Source: Halichoerus grypus (taxonomy: Eukaryota; Chordata; Mammalia; Carnivora; Phocidae). From it: a stretch of DNA of 64,000 nt. The position numbers and the translations under genes are program-made. Each line of letters opens with the position of its first letter. The stretch's first letter is position 1. Shown piece after piece: positions 52,145 through 61,620 of this stretch. Below the pieces are notes generated by a model. It was not told the origin of the DNA. It saw only the letters and a list, made by a program, of their open reading frames with translations, and did not search any database. The stretch lies in contig NC_135726.1 of assembly GCF_964656455.1 (NCBI RefSeq), positions 31,711,930 to 31,775,929 of the forward strand, written 5' to 3'.

Positions 52145-53600
52145 AGCAGCTGTGGAGAATGTTCCCCAGCAGGAGGGCCTCATAAACCACGGCGAGTGGA
52201 CCAGGTCAGGAGCCCAAGGCCTCTGCCCCTTCAAACTCACTGACCTGAGTTTAATTACATGAGCACCTCAACTCCCCATAGGCCATACTCAGCACCGATC
52301 TGAGCCCCACAGAGGGTTAATGCCAGAGTTGCACATCCCCCTTACCTTCTAGAAGGCAAGCCCCTGGTCAGAAGGAGAGGGGGGGAGAGCCATGGGCCCT
52401 GGGCAGCTGCTCCGACAGAGGGGCAGAGCCAGACCATGGCATGCCAAGCCCATGGACGTGCCAACGGGCACAAGTCGGGACCTCATTGCTCTCTTGCCCT
52501 GGAACTTGGCCGGGCATGTCGGAAGCACATGAAGCTTGGCCTTCTCCCTCCTCCCAGGGCTGGAGCTGACTGAGATAGATGGGGGTCATTACCATGGTTC
52601 TCTTTTCTACATCTTGGCCCCTGTGGACTCCCTTCTTGGGAAGGAGCAGGGTCTCAGGAAATGCCAGAAGAGGCAACTGTGAGGAGCTGACAGCCACCGG
52701 TAGGCCGGCAAAGTGACATAATGATAGGTGACTTTATCATTAGCCCCTTGCACAGATAGGAGGTTTGGTTGCTTTCCCAAGACAGCAGAGAAATGCTTGC
52801 TCACAGATTCGTGGTCAAAGCCCCAAGCGTTCCAGACAAATCTGGGGGAAAGTCGGAAACCACAAGATGGTCAACGGGGCTTATCAGTAATTCCAGATTG
52901 CATTGTTCTTGGAAGAAAGGACATGGTTGTGGGCTCTGGGCTTGGGAACACCAACACCAAAATGGCCTGGTTGGTCGGGGATGGAGAAACCAACAAAGCA
53001 GCATGTGGTAAGAGCAGCACTGCTGGGGATGGGGGACAATGTGGGCTGACCTTCTGAGATTCCCATGAATGCGGCAGGTGAGCTGTGGCTTGAGTGGTGG
53101 AGGAGCAACTCTGGGAGAGCAGCCAAGAGGCCAACGATCTGGCTGGACCCCATCCTAAACTCTCCAAGTGATTGAGTCCAGTTTCCTTGTCTCTCTTGGC
53201 CTCGGCTTCCTCCATATGTACAGGAAGCTAGCTGTAAAGGGAAGCATCACCTACAGGGCATGACTAGGGATGAAGGCACTCATGCCCCTCAGGTGCTATT
53301 TGAAACAAGGAATGTTTTATCCCCCACAGGTGCCCGAACTCATTGTTTTCTGGCCAAAGTAATAGACATCCCTTACAGTGTTGTGCAAGGCGTCTGGGAG
53401 CCACGGAGACCACTCCTGATGTCTTGTCAGTAACCCAGCTCAGCAGCAGGGAATGGAACTCAGGTACTTTCCTGGCCTGGGACCTGGAGCTCACATTTAA
53501 CCCCTTGGGTTCCTCAGAGATGAAAGGAAAGCCAAACTTCAGAGTAGCAATGCCTTCCGGGATTCCAAAAGAATGGATGATGGATGAATGCCATAGTCCC
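52145..53600. other. Mostly unique sequence
   Basis: Small MIR scraps are seen at 52715-52795 (antisense: TTTATCATTAGCCCCTTGC, ACAGATAGGAGGTTTG) and 53160-53235 (GTTTCCTTGTCTCTCTTGGC). The rest is unassigned. Confidence 0.4.
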
Positions 53601-53604
53601 AGCT

Positions 53605-53910
53605 GACCCCACTGCACGGCCGTTGGGTATGTTCCCTTTGCCTGAAATGCCCTTCTCCCCAGTCCTTTCATGGCTGCCCCTTCTCATTATCCAGTCAGAG
53701 AGGCCATCTCTGACCTTTCTAACTAGGGCCTCCCCATTGTTCTCTCTCAGCATCCTGTTCATTTCTGTCATAAAATTTGCATTTTATCATAGCTGTTTGT
53801 TGCCTCCTCTTTTGTCTAGGGTCTGTGTCTCCCACCACTCTCTAAGCTCTTAAGAGGAGGAATTTTTATATGTTTTGCTCACTACTGTATAATTAGCTGG
53901 TGCCAATCAC
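53605..53910 (+). repeat. L2 LINE 3' end, well kept
   Basis: GTTCCCTTTGCCTGAAATGC, CCTTCTCCCCAGTCCTTTC, GTCAGAGAGGCCATCTCTGACC, CATCCTGTTCATTTCTGTC, TTTTATCATAGCTGTTTGTTG and GTTTTGCTCACTACTGTATAA: the L2 3' region in order, ending at the tetranucleotide array. Confidence 0.85.
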
Positions 53911-54062
53911 AGGATGGATGGATGGATGGTAAGAAGGAAGGAAGAATGGGTGGATGGATGGATGGATGGAAGGAAGGAGGGAATGAAGGAAGGAAGGAAG
54001 GAAGGATAGATGGTAAGAAGGAAGGAAGGATGGATGTATAGAAGGAAAGATGGATAGAAAGT
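53911..54062 (+). repeat. GGAT/GAAG tetranucleotide array
   Basis: Blocks of GGAT (53913-53929, 53950-53968) alternate with GAAG/GGAA blocks, later with ATAGATGG. It follows directly on the L2 3' end, the usual seed for such arrays. Confidence 0.9.
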
Positions 54063-54119
54063 TACCATGAGGAGCAAATGAGAGAGCATGTGTAGAAATA
54101 CTTTGGAAATTATTAAGTA

Positions 54120-54305
54120 TTATATCATCATAATGCCTCATTGTAAAATCTTAGTGCCTTGGCACTGTAACAGATGCTTTGCATACATCATTATCTCTGA
54201 TCACCCAACTCTGCCTTATGGTTACTATTATTCCATTGTACAGATGGAAAAACAGAGGCTCCGTGAGGTTGCTTAACCTAAGATCACAAGGCTGTTAAGG
54301 TAAGT
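54120..54305 (-). repeat. MIR SINE
   Basis: GATGCTTTGCATACATCATT, CTATTATTCCATTGTACAGATGG, AAAAACAGAGGCTCCGTGAGG and AAGATCACAAGGCTGTTAAGG are antisense MIR in order. Confidence 0.8.
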
Positions 54306-54632
54306 CCACCATAAAGTTTACAATCTTCCCACTATATCCTAAAGTACTCATCGTTAGAGAAAATGTACAGGGAAGCCCTATGGTTACATACAAGTGTGCA
54401 GCTAGATACCTTAAACAAAATATCCCCAAAGTAATTCTCGAGTTACTTTGTCTTCTTTTGGAAGCTTAATTTGCCTCCTCTCTCATGGTAGGTTGTCCTT
54501 TCTTGCTGCTGTCCTCAAGGACATAAACAGGTGCCATCTTGCCTATTTCATAAATTTCTTAAGAGAACCAAATGAGAGAGTAAATATGACAGTATATTGA
54601 GAAAAATGTATCAACTTGAAGATATAGACATT
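54306..54632. other. Unique AT-rich sequence
   Basis: Repeat-free as far as I can read; includes CTTGCCTATTTCATAAATTTC near 54539. No gene. Confidence 0.35.
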
Positions 54633-54646
54633 TAAGAATATGCTAC

Positions 54647-54842
54647 TGGGGGCCTGGGTGCTCAGTCGGTTAAACATCTGCCTTCAGCTCAGGTCATGGT
54701 CTCAGGTCGTGGGATGGAGCCCCACGTCGGGCTCCCTGCTCAGTTGGGGAATCTGCTTCTCCCTCTCCCTCTGCTCCTTCCCCCACTCATGTGCTCTCTC
54801 TCTCTCTCTCAAATAAATGAATTTTAAAAAGCCTTAAAAAAA
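54647..54842 (+). mobile_element. CAN-SINE, outer member of a nested pair
   Basis: GGGGGCCTGGGTGCTCAGTC, AAACATCTGCCTTCAGCTC, GGAGCCCCACGTCGGGCTCC, a CT-rich middle and AAATAAATGAATTTTAAAAAG tail. Its duplication AAGAATATGCTACT occurs at 54633-54646 and again at 55054-55067, beyond the second SINE. The right copy was broken by the later insertion. Confidence 0.97.
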
Positions 54843-54850
54843 AAGAATAT

Positions 54851-55053
54851 GGGGCGCCTGGGTGGCTCAGTCGGTTAAGCGTCTGCCTTCGGCTCAGGTC
54901 ATGATCTCAGGGTCCTGGGATCGAATACCACATCAGGCTCCCTGCTCCACAGGAAGCCTGCTTCTCCCTCTCCCACTCCCCCTGCTTGTGTTCCCTCTCT
55001 CACTGTGTCTCTCTCTGTCAAATAAATAAATAAAATCTTTAAAAAAAAAAAAA
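54851..55053 (+). mobile_element. CAN-SINE, inner and younger, inside the duplication
   Basis: GGGGCGCCTGGGTGGCTCAG, GTCTGCCTTCGGCTCAGGTC, GATCTCAGGGTCCTGGGATC, CTTGTGTTCCCTCTCTCAC and an AAATAAATAAATAAAATC plus A14 tail. A-rich AAGAATAT lies on both sides (54843-54850 and 55054-55061), so it jumped into the A-tail/duplication edge of the first SINE. Its head matches the family consensus best of all copies here. Confidence 0.98.
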
Positions 55054-55069
55054 AAGAATATGCTACTAT

Positions 55070-55205
55070 TGTTACCACTTAACATTTATTGCAAGCTTAT
55101 TACAGTACCAAGACAACCTGACCACATTTTATTTACTCCTCACATAACCCTCTAAGGCGATATGCCCATTTTACAGAAATAGATGCCGGTTCAGAGAGAA
55201 TAAAG
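55070..55205 (-). repeat. MIR SINE
   Basis: AACATTTATTGCAAGCTTATT, TATTTACTCCTCACATAACC, GATATGCCCATTTTACAGAA and TAGATGCCGGTTCAGAGAG: antisense MIR. Confidence 0.75.
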
Positions 55206-55234
55206 GTGAGTCTTCATGGGAGCAGTCATCACCT

Positions 55235-55350
55235 TGACCTGGGCCCTTCTGAAAATGCAGATTCCTGGGCCCCACTCCAGATCTTGAATTACAATCTCTG
55301 AGGTGGGACCTAAAAATCTGCATTTCTTAGCAAGGTCCCGAAGGAGGATA
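55235..55350 (+). repeat. MER5A-like fragment
   Basis: AAATGCAGATTCCTGGGCCC, CACTCCAGATCTTGAATTAC, CTGAGGTGGGACCTAAAAATC and CTGCATTTCTTAGCAAGGTCC correspond to the MER5A middle. Both terminal repeats are lost. Confidence 0.65.
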
Positions 55351-55671
55351 AGGAGATTGGCCAATTTGGAAAATTAGTGCGGGAGAGAGAACCCCTCAGT
55401 TTGGGTCTATACTACGTTGAATAGTGCACCCGCTCCCAAATTTATGACCATCCAGGACCTCAGAATGTGATCTTCTCCAGAAATAGGGCCTTTGTAAATA
55501 TAACTTCAATCAATTCTCATTATTCACAGTGGTTATGTTCTATAAAGTTGCTGCAAACACCGAATTAGTGAATACTGAATCCGTCGCTCCTAGGGGACAT
55601 ACAGGGTTAAGTTCCTGGGAGCCTCTGGTTGCAACATTTCATCAACCAATCATGTACATTTTTAGCATGTT

Positions 55672-55893
55672 TTATGCGTATTTCTGCTTAAAGACATCTT
55701 CTTTACTACATACTGTTGTTTCATTAACGCTGAACTCGCGCCCAACAGCACCGTAACTCATGCCTGAATGAAGCTCATCTAACTCACGTATTTTCTCCAT
55801 AAGGCTCATCACCGCCTTCTTGCTCATAGGAACTAAACAGCATTTCAGCACTGAGAGCCATTTAAACAGCAAAATCACCAACAAAAAGCACAA
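55672..55893 (-). pseudogene. Tigger transposase N-terminus, decayed
   Basis: On the minus strand the frame reads LDELHSGMSYGAVGREFSV, followed by NETTV. This is the CENP-B/Tigger-type helix-turn-helix (pogo-class) entry: start of a hydrophobic LD.L..G.S...VGREF..N..T pattern, as in domesticated JRK/TIGD proteins. Only about 45 residues after the Met at SKKAV carry signal; the 3' side runs into low-complexity sequence and the catalytic DDE domain is absent. It is a fossil, not a gene. Confidence 0.65.
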
Positions 55894-56080
55894 AATTAAG
55901 AAAAACGTAGTACTAAATAAACTAAAAAAGAAAAAAAAAGGAAGGAAAGAAAGAAAGAAACTTGTTTATGAGAGCTGAAACAAGAAGACAGGGCAGTTCT
56001 ACCTCAGCTGGAAATATGCGTATTGGGCGGTTCATATTTTTTGCTGCCCCGTGCGTATCTGTAAATGACCTTGCATATTG

Positions 56081-56270
56081 GTGGCATCTGGGTGGCTCAG
56101 TCAGTTAAGGTCTGCCTTCCGCTCAGGTCATGATCTTGGGGTCCTGGGATCGAGCCCCACATCGGTCTCCCTGCTCAGCGGGGAGTCTGCTTCTCCCTCT
56201 CCCTCTGTGCGCTTGCTGTCTCTCGATCTCTCTCAAATAAATAAATAAAATCTTTAACAAATAAAAAAAA
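56081..56270 (+). mobile_element. CAN-SINE inside the Tigger element
   Basis: GTGGCATCTGGGTGGCTCAG, GTCTGCCTTCCGCTCAGGTC, CCTGGGATCGAGCCCCACAT, CAGCGGGGAGTCTGCTTCTC and an AAATAAATAAATAAAATC tail. Duplication TAAATGACCTTGCATATTG (56062-56080) and TAAATGACCATGCGTATTG (56271-56289), two mismatches. It is the youngest layer of a three-deep nest. Confidence 0.97.
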
Positions 56271-56924
56271 TAAATGACCATGCGTATTGATGTAAGGGTT
56301 ACAAATAAATTTTAGCATGTAGGTGAATTAGCAAATATAGAGACCACAAGAACAGAGGATCTACTGTAGTTAAGGTGAGTTCATACTGGGTTAGGATGAG
56401 ACCTAACTGCAATATGACTAGTTTCCTTATAAGAAGAGGAGAGGACACACAGTGACAGAGAGACACAGAGGGAAGAGGCTATATAATGGCAGGGACAGAG
56501 TGGAGCCACTCAGCTCCAAAGACTGCCAACCACAAACTGGAAGAGGCAAGGAAAGATTCTTCTCTAGAGATTTCAGAGGGAACCTGGTCCTGCCAACACC
56601 TTGATGTCAGACTTCTGGCCTCCAGAACCGTGAGAGAGTAAATTTCCATTGTTTCAAGCCCCCCTTCCTGCGGTACTTCGCTCCGCAGCCCTAAGAAACT
56701 AAACAGGGTCTGACCATGCCAGTGTCCGCCTGCTTCCAGGAATGATGGGCCACGAGGTTCCAGGGACTCCCTTCCCAGTGAGGAGCCAGGCCAGCTGCCA
56801 ACCCGACAGCCTCGCTTCAAAGATCAATGAGAGAATGTTGGGGAAGAGCTTAGAGAACTGGAATGTGTGAGGTGGGTTCAGCAAATTCTTATTCAAGCCC
56901 TCAGCAAACCCCTCCGCCCCCATC

Positions 56925-57295
56925 ACCTTCCAATGGCCTCATAGCAACTTTCCCAAATGCCCTGGGTTCCAGTAGGACTGAGCTCTTCACACCCTTCCAG
57001 GCAAACATTTGGCCCAGGGCTTCCTCCAGACATTTATTCATGCTATTCCCTCCACCAGGAACCCCATCCCTCAAATGCTACATTCTTGGTTTGCCAAGAA
57101 GGTGAACTTTTTTTTTTCTCTTCTCTGAAACAGCAGTGACATAGAGAGCATCTCCCCCCTGGTATCCTATAGATTTTGTCTTTGGTAATAATTTGCATCC
57201 GTCCTGCAGTTAAAATCCGCAATGCAGGAAATTCATGGCTCGAGGGTTTTGCACATACCTGGTACATGGCAGGTGCTTAATAAATGAAGGGGAGT
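56925..57295 (+). repeat. L2 LINE 3' end
   Basis: CACCTTCCAATGGCCTCATAG, CCCAGGGCTTCCTCCAGAC, GCTATTCCCTCCACCAGGAAC, GAGAGCATCTCCCCCCTGG and CCTGGTACATGGCAGGTGC then TTAATAAATGAAGG follow the L2 3' order. Confidence 0.75.
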
Positions 57296-57410
57296 GGTCC
57301 AAGCACTCAGTGGGGATGCTCTATGGAAGATGCTCAAGGATAAGAATATTTGGGCCAAAGGACCCTTCAAGTCCCCTCTTACCCTCACGTCAGGACTTTG
57401 GGATTGTTGG

Positions 57411-57434
57411 ATGAATGAATGAATGAATGAATGG
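57411..57434 (+). repeat. (ATGA)6 microsatellite
   Basis: Six near-perfect ATGA units after GTTGG, probably grown from an old LINE end. Confidence 0.9.
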
Positions 57435-57698
57435 TTGATTTTAAGTCCCTCCTATAGCATATGAGAAGTCAGAGGCCCTGGGGCTAGCACGAGACCAAAC
57501 AGCTCCTCGACTCTCAAGCCCAGTGGGAAGGGCCATGTTCTGACACGGCTTCTGGAGGCCAGTTCCAGCCCTACTACACATCTGCATCAGGCCTCTGGGA
57601 TCCCCGGGCCCGGGCCTGCGGTAATGATGCTTATGCTGATGTCCTGGCTCAAAGTAGGCAGGCAGAGAGGGCAAATTTCCCCTTTCCCTCTTCCTCCA
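57435..57698. other. Unique sequence, nothing recognised
   Basis: No repeat or gene signal. Confidence 0.35.
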
Positions 57699-57699
57699 C

Positions 57700-57890
57700 A
57701 TTTTGTTCTATTCAGGCCCTCAACGGATTGACAGATGCCCACCCACACTGGGAAGGACATTATGCTTACTCAGTCTGCTGATTCAAATGCTAATCTCATC
57801 TGGAAACACCCTCACAGACACACCCAAAAATATTGTTTCATCTGGCACTCCACGTCCCATCAAGTCGACACGTAAAATGAACCATCACAG
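57700..57890 (+). repeat. Ancient interspersed repeat, 3' end (same family as 18.3 kb)
   Basis: GTTCTATTCAGGCCCTCAAC, GCTTACTCAGTCTGCTGATTC, GCTAATCTCATCTGGAAACAC, CCTCACAGACACACCCAAAA and CATCAAGTCGACACGTAAAATG end with ACCATCACAG. Its terminus parallels that of the copy at 18328-18582. Confidence 0.7.
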
Positions 57891-57891
57891 G

Positions 57892-58428
57892 GGTCCTTCC
57901 CAAGAATCCAGACCTCTGCTACAGCCAGGTGGGCACTGCCAAGTCTGCACCCCTCCTATCACCCTCCTTGAACCACAAAATGTCAGAGCAAGGAGGGCTC
58001 AGAGGGGTGGCTAATTGGGGATCACACACGCAGGACCGGACAGGATGCCGCCATGGGTGACTGGAGCAGGTGTGTGCCTCCAGGGTGGGGCTGGCCTGTG
58101 GACTTTCCCGGAGAGCAGGTGCTCTGCCTGAAAGCATGTGGTCACCATCGCCCGTAATGCTGCCCCAAGTACAAAGCACCCGGCGGGCCAGGCTCAGGGT
58201 CGCGCTCCCTGAATCCAATTCTATGATTGTCCCAGTGGAAATTCTGGCCCCTAGAGAGAGGCGGGGCCCACTTGGGGTCATGTGGTGGCAAGAAATGGGC
58301 AGCCGCAGGACGAGAACCCAGTTCGCCCACATTCAAACCACCATCCTGTGCTGATCTGATCATTTAATCAGCAAACTCACCACGAGCCAGGCAGGGATGA
58401 GACCCAGAGTGTTTCCAAGAGCTCTGGA
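57892..58428. other. Unique sequence, nothing recognised
   Basis: Frames of about 100-137 codons exist without domains. No repeat named. Confidence 0.35.
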
Positions 58429-58429
58429 A

Positions 58430-58590
58430 ATCTGGACATAGCAGAGCTGGAAGGACCTCAGAGAAAGCCCCATTATACAAGGCAGAAAAAATGAGGCCAA
58501 CCGAGGGGAGGAGACTCATTGAGCTCACTCAGGAAACTGGAGAGTGTCAGGCAGAACAGAGACTGGAGCTAAAATGTGCCCCATTTGTAT
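58430..58590 (-). repeat. MIR-like relic
   Basis: GCAGAGCTGGAAGGACCTCAG, AAAATGAGGCCAACCGAGGG and GAGTGTCAGGCAGAACAGAGAC follow the common old pattern GAGCTGGAAGGGACCTTAGAG, GAGGAAACTGAGGCCC, seen also at 61440-61620. Confidence 0.5.
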
Positions 58591-58854
58591 GTGCATGTTG
58601 AAAGCCATGGCATTCATTTCTCTTAAGCCTTCAGTGAGGACTGGGCATGCTTGCTAAATACATGGTTTAGGCACCAGTGCAGACCCACGGATCCTGCTCT
58701 GGGACCTGACAGGCTGGCATCCATTTACCCTTGAGACTTCTGGGCTATCCACATTTCCCCCCCAAATCCCTGAGCATTCCCTTTGGGTGCCAAGTTTGAT
58801 GTGCCCTCTTCAAATTCATAGTGCATATGGAATCAACAGAAAGCAGCCCAAGGT

Positions 58855-59020
58855 GAGTCATTTATTAATCATAAACAAAACAGACCCTGATCAAGGACAC
58901 ATCAGCAAAAACCATGGAAAGGAAAAGGGGGGAGCGTTGCCCAATCACTTTATTTAATATTAACTACGTTATGTGTTTTCATTTGAATTCTGAGAAAGAG
59001 TTCCCCGTATTCCCTGGTTT
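58855..59020. promoter_or_regulatory. Candidate conserved AT-rich block
   Basis: CATTTATTAATCATAAACAAAAC (58859-58881; homeodomain and FOX-like words) and CAATCACTTTATTTAATATTAAC (58942-58964) in repeat-free DNA. Function inferred. Confidence 0.35.
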
Positions 59021-59021
59021 T

Positions 59022-60225
59022 CTATGAACTCAATCCAAAGTCAATTTTCCCTGGATCCATGGATGCCGGCTTCCTGGGAGCCAACAGTGAAACAAGGCAC
59101 TTTGGAAACACGGTCTCTCATGCTGAACAGAGAGGTCCAGCTGGCTGGACCTCCTCTGCGTGGCATGGAAGGACCTCGTCCTCAGTCACTTTTTTCAGCA
59201 TTGCTTGATGTATTGGAGGGAGAACACAGACAACAAACGTGAGGATCAGTCCTTGGAAGGTGCACACTTCACTGGGGTAGAAATTTCAAGTGCCCGAGGA
59301 CCCGTGCAAACAGCCACTTGTACATGGATAGGCTGTGGCCCATGGAGCCACGGCCCCACTCAGGGGAAGGGGGTTGAGTTAAGGGAGCATGAATGTTGTC
59401 GAGTTGTAGACTTTCTAATTACACTTGCATGTTTTTTCTCTGTTGCTACTCACCGGCGTCCTATGATGTAAACAGGTCAAGGGGTACAACCCTATTTCAT
59501 CATGGGCCAGTTGAGGCTCAAGATGTGGAAAAATGCCCCGCAGGGCTCTTTCTGTTCCCCGAACCACCTTCAAAGCAGCATGGCAGGGCGCCCCATGCTC
59601 CCCAAGTGCACTTGTTAGTTCATGACTGAGCTTCTGTCCCTGCCAGGGCTTCTTGTCTGCCCAAAGTGGGAGACTTTTGGCTTGGCAAGGAGTGCCCTTT
59701 GCTCTCGCTGTGATGCCCGAGCACCTTGTCCCTTCGGTGGAATGCACAGCCTGCCATTCATCAGCCCCATTGTCTCCTTCCAGATGGGGAAATGGCTGAG
59801 CTCTACCGTGTGCCCTGATTAGAGCGTGCAGCTCCCCATGGAGGTGGCAGGGCCGTCTGGTGTGGGCACGCCCCCCGTGTAATTTGCACAGCATGGGAGT
59901 ACTGTGATCCAATGTAAAATTCAGGAGTTTGTCCCCTAAAAAAAGCCCACAGATGGAGGGGAAAGGTAGGGAGATGAGAATAAAATTTGACACAAATTAC
60001 CTGGTGCTTGCTGGAGTGGAACGAGGCAGTGGGAGCTGCCAAGGGCAAGTCTGGTGGGTGCCATGTCAGTACAGAGAGAGGCCAGCTTCATGGGTGGGTG
60101 GCGGGGAGGTGGTGAGGGGGAGGGCAACTGACATGGCCTTGGGGTGGGCATCATTCGGAAATCCGAGGATGTCAGAACTGGACGGGTCCTGAGAGGTTTT
60201 CTTGCCTAAGAGTTCCAAATGCCAG
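59022..60225. other. Unique sequence
   Basis: A minus-strand frame of 192 codons (59415-59993) is the longest frame here outside repeats, but it shows no domain and nothing that looks like flanking exons. A faint MIR core scrap (GTCTCCTTCCAGATGGGGAAATG) is at 59770-59792. Confidence 0.4.
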
Positions 60226-60227
60226 GC

Positions 60228-60315
60228 ACCTAGCAGGCTACAGTAGGATTACCTGGAAGCTTGCTAAAAAAATGCACACGACTGGGTCCCACCCTCCAAG
60301 ATCTTGAGTCAGAAA
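60228..60315 (+). repeat. MER5A-like fragment
   Basis: ATTACCTGGAAGCTTGCTAA, ACGACTGGGTCCCACCCTCC and AAGATCTTGAGTCAGAAAA: left half of a diverged MER5A-type element, cut off by an L1 end. Confidence 0.55.
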
Positions 60316-60319
60316 ATTT

Positions 60320-60548
60320 GGAATAAAATAAATAAGTCCTGGGGATAGAAGGTACGGTGTGGTGACCATAGTTAATAATACTGTATCGTACATTTGAAAG
60401 TCACAAAGAGAGTAAATCTGAAAAGTTCTGATCACAAAAAATTGTAACTATGTGTGGCGATGGATGTAAACTGTACCTACTGTGGTGTTCATTTCACAAT
60501 ATATACAAATATTGAATCAATATGTCACGTACCTGAAACTCACATACA
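60320..60548 (+). repeat. L1 3' UTR fragment
   Basis: GGTACGGTGTGGTGACCATAG, TTAATAATACTGTATCGTAC, AGAGAGTAAATCTGAAAAG, AACTATGTGTGGCGATGGATG, CATTTCACAATATATACAAAT and CCTGAAACTCACATAC are the sense L1 3' UTR order. Elements at its left and right touch it directly. Confidence 0.75.
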
Positions 60549-60825
60549 GCTGACGTTCAGCAACATGGGTTTGAACCACACAGCTCCACTTGTACATGCA
60601 ATTTTTTCAATAAGTCCAGGACTACAGGTGTGTTTTCCTTATGACTTTCCTAATGAGATTTTCTTTTCTCTAGCTTACTTTATTGTAAGAATACAGTATG
60701 TAATATACATAACATACAAAATGTGTGTTAATCTACTATATTATTGGTAAGGCTTCTTGTGAACAATAAAGCATTAGTAGTTAAGTTTTGGGGGAGTCAA
60801 AAGTTATACCTGATTTTTGGCCACG
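60549..60825 (+). mobile_element. Tigger-like DNA transposon (non-autonomous)
   Basis: CAGCTGACGTTCAGCAACATG, GGGTTTGAACCACACAGCTCC, CTAGCTTACTTTATTGTAAG, AATACAGTATGTAATATACA, GTAAGGCTTCTTGTGAACAAT and AGTTAAGTTTTGGGGGAGTC match a common TcMar-Tigger-class element from its 5' terminal repeat. The far terminal repeat is missing (ends at TTTTTGG). Confidence 0.7.
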
Positions 60826-60902
60826 ATCCCACAGAGTTAGAAGCAGATCTTTCCATGGCCTCTTGCTTACTCCCTCTCTCCCTTCCTCCCTTCCCTCATC
60901 CC

Positions 60903-61075
60903 TTCCCTTCATTCATTCATTCCTTCAGTAAACATTTGTTGAGTGCCTGCTATGAGCCTGGTACCTTGTTAGGCACAGAAACAGCCCAGATCCCTCCCTG
61001 CTGGAGCAAACACCCTAATGGGAAAGACCAGCGTTAATCAAATAATCACTCACGAAATGTAAAAGTCCATCTATG
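60903..61075 (-). repeat. L2 LINE 3' end
   Basis: CATTCATTCATTCCTTCAGT, AAACATTTGTTGAGTGCCTGC, TATGAGCCTGGTACCTTG and AACACCCTAATGGGAAAGACC are the antisense L2 terminus, with an (ATTC) seed at the end. Confidence 0.8.
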
Positions 61076-61119
61076 ACTGGGAGAGGAACACGAGAGGCTG
61101 TGTCAGGGGAATTCAACAT

Positions 61120-61325
61120 TGCACAGTGTCCTCATCTGTAGAATGGGGTGTCCTCACTGGCCCTCCCTCCTTCTCCACCTGTACAGGTCACACAGGATGT
61201 TACCCAGGAATGGATTGCGCAAACATAAAAGTAATTCTCCAAATGCTGGGCTTATCCTGACTCTGATAGACACTCGATAAATATTTGTAGAATTGGACTG
61301 CTGAATTGAATTATGCTACAAAAAT
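61120..61325 (+). repeat. MIR SINE, diverged
   Basis: AGTGTCCTCATCTGTAGAATG, TCTCCACCTGTACAGGTCAC and GACACTCGATAAATATTTGTAG follow MIR core and 3' words at relaxed spacing. Confidence 0.5.
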
Positions 61326-61439
61326 AAAGCAAGGATTAGTAGGAATCCCCAACACCAACCCCGTGTTCACTCAATTTTCCTGGTAGTGCTGACAAGACAC
61401 AGGCTGGGTTTGCCAGACCTGAATAAGGACCAGCAGAAA

Positions 61440-61620
61440 GACTGCCTTCTACAGATCTCTGGAATGTCAGAGTGGGAGGACTCCGATATCATCTGGTCTG
61501 TGCCTGTCCTCAGCCTCACCGAATGGGAAACGGAGGCCCAGGAAGGGAAAAGATTATTCCAGGTCACACCCAGGAAGAGTGGCAGAGGGAGGGTCAGACT
61601 CAGGCTTCCTGAGTCCCAGG
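61440..61620 (-). repeat. MIR-like relic
   Basis: GAATGTCAGAGTGGGAGGAC, GAATGGGAAACGGAGGCCC, AGGAAGGGAAAAGATTATTCC, AGGTCACACCCAGGAAGAG and CAGGCTTCCTGAGTCCCAGG are the order of the GAGCTGGAAGGGACCTTAGAG repeat. Confidence 0.55.

Larger units (their letters stand above)
55507..56366 (-). mobile_element. Tigger-type (TcMar) DNA transposon
   Basis: TCTCATTATTCACAGTGG, TTATGTTCTATAAAGTTGC, CTAGGGGACATACAGGG, GTTCCTGGGAGCCTCTGG and CATCAACCAATCATGTAC fit a Tigger terminal region. The ends resemble each other inverted: CAATCAATTCTC at 55507 against the reverse complement CAGTAGATCCTC at 56355-56366, and TA (56367-56368) could be the target site. Orientation is taken from the transposase trace on the minus strand. 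A CAN-SINE sits inside at 56081-56270. Confidence 0.7.
55395..56710 (+). repeat. LTR of MaLR/MLT1-like type, split by a Tigger element
   Basis: Left part 55395-55505: GTTGAATAGTGCACCCGCTCC, ACCTCAGAATGTGATCTTC and AATAGGGCCTTTGTAAATA. Right part 56367-56710: GGTGAGTTCATACTGGGTTAG, CAATATGACTAGTTTCCTTAT, AGAAGAGGAGAGGACACAC, GAGGCAAGGAAAGATTCTTC, AACACCTTGATGTCAGAC and CCTCCAGAACCGTGAGAGAG, then a TAAATTT where the poly(A) signal AATAAATTT stands, and ACTAAAC at the end. The two parts join in consensus order across the insertion. A non-coding solo LTR. Confidence 0.65.

Noticed and set aside
59415..59993. 192-codon minus-strand frame
   Set aside because: No domain and no neighbouring exon signal; a long frame by chance in GC-rich DNA is the simplest view, though conservation could overturn this.
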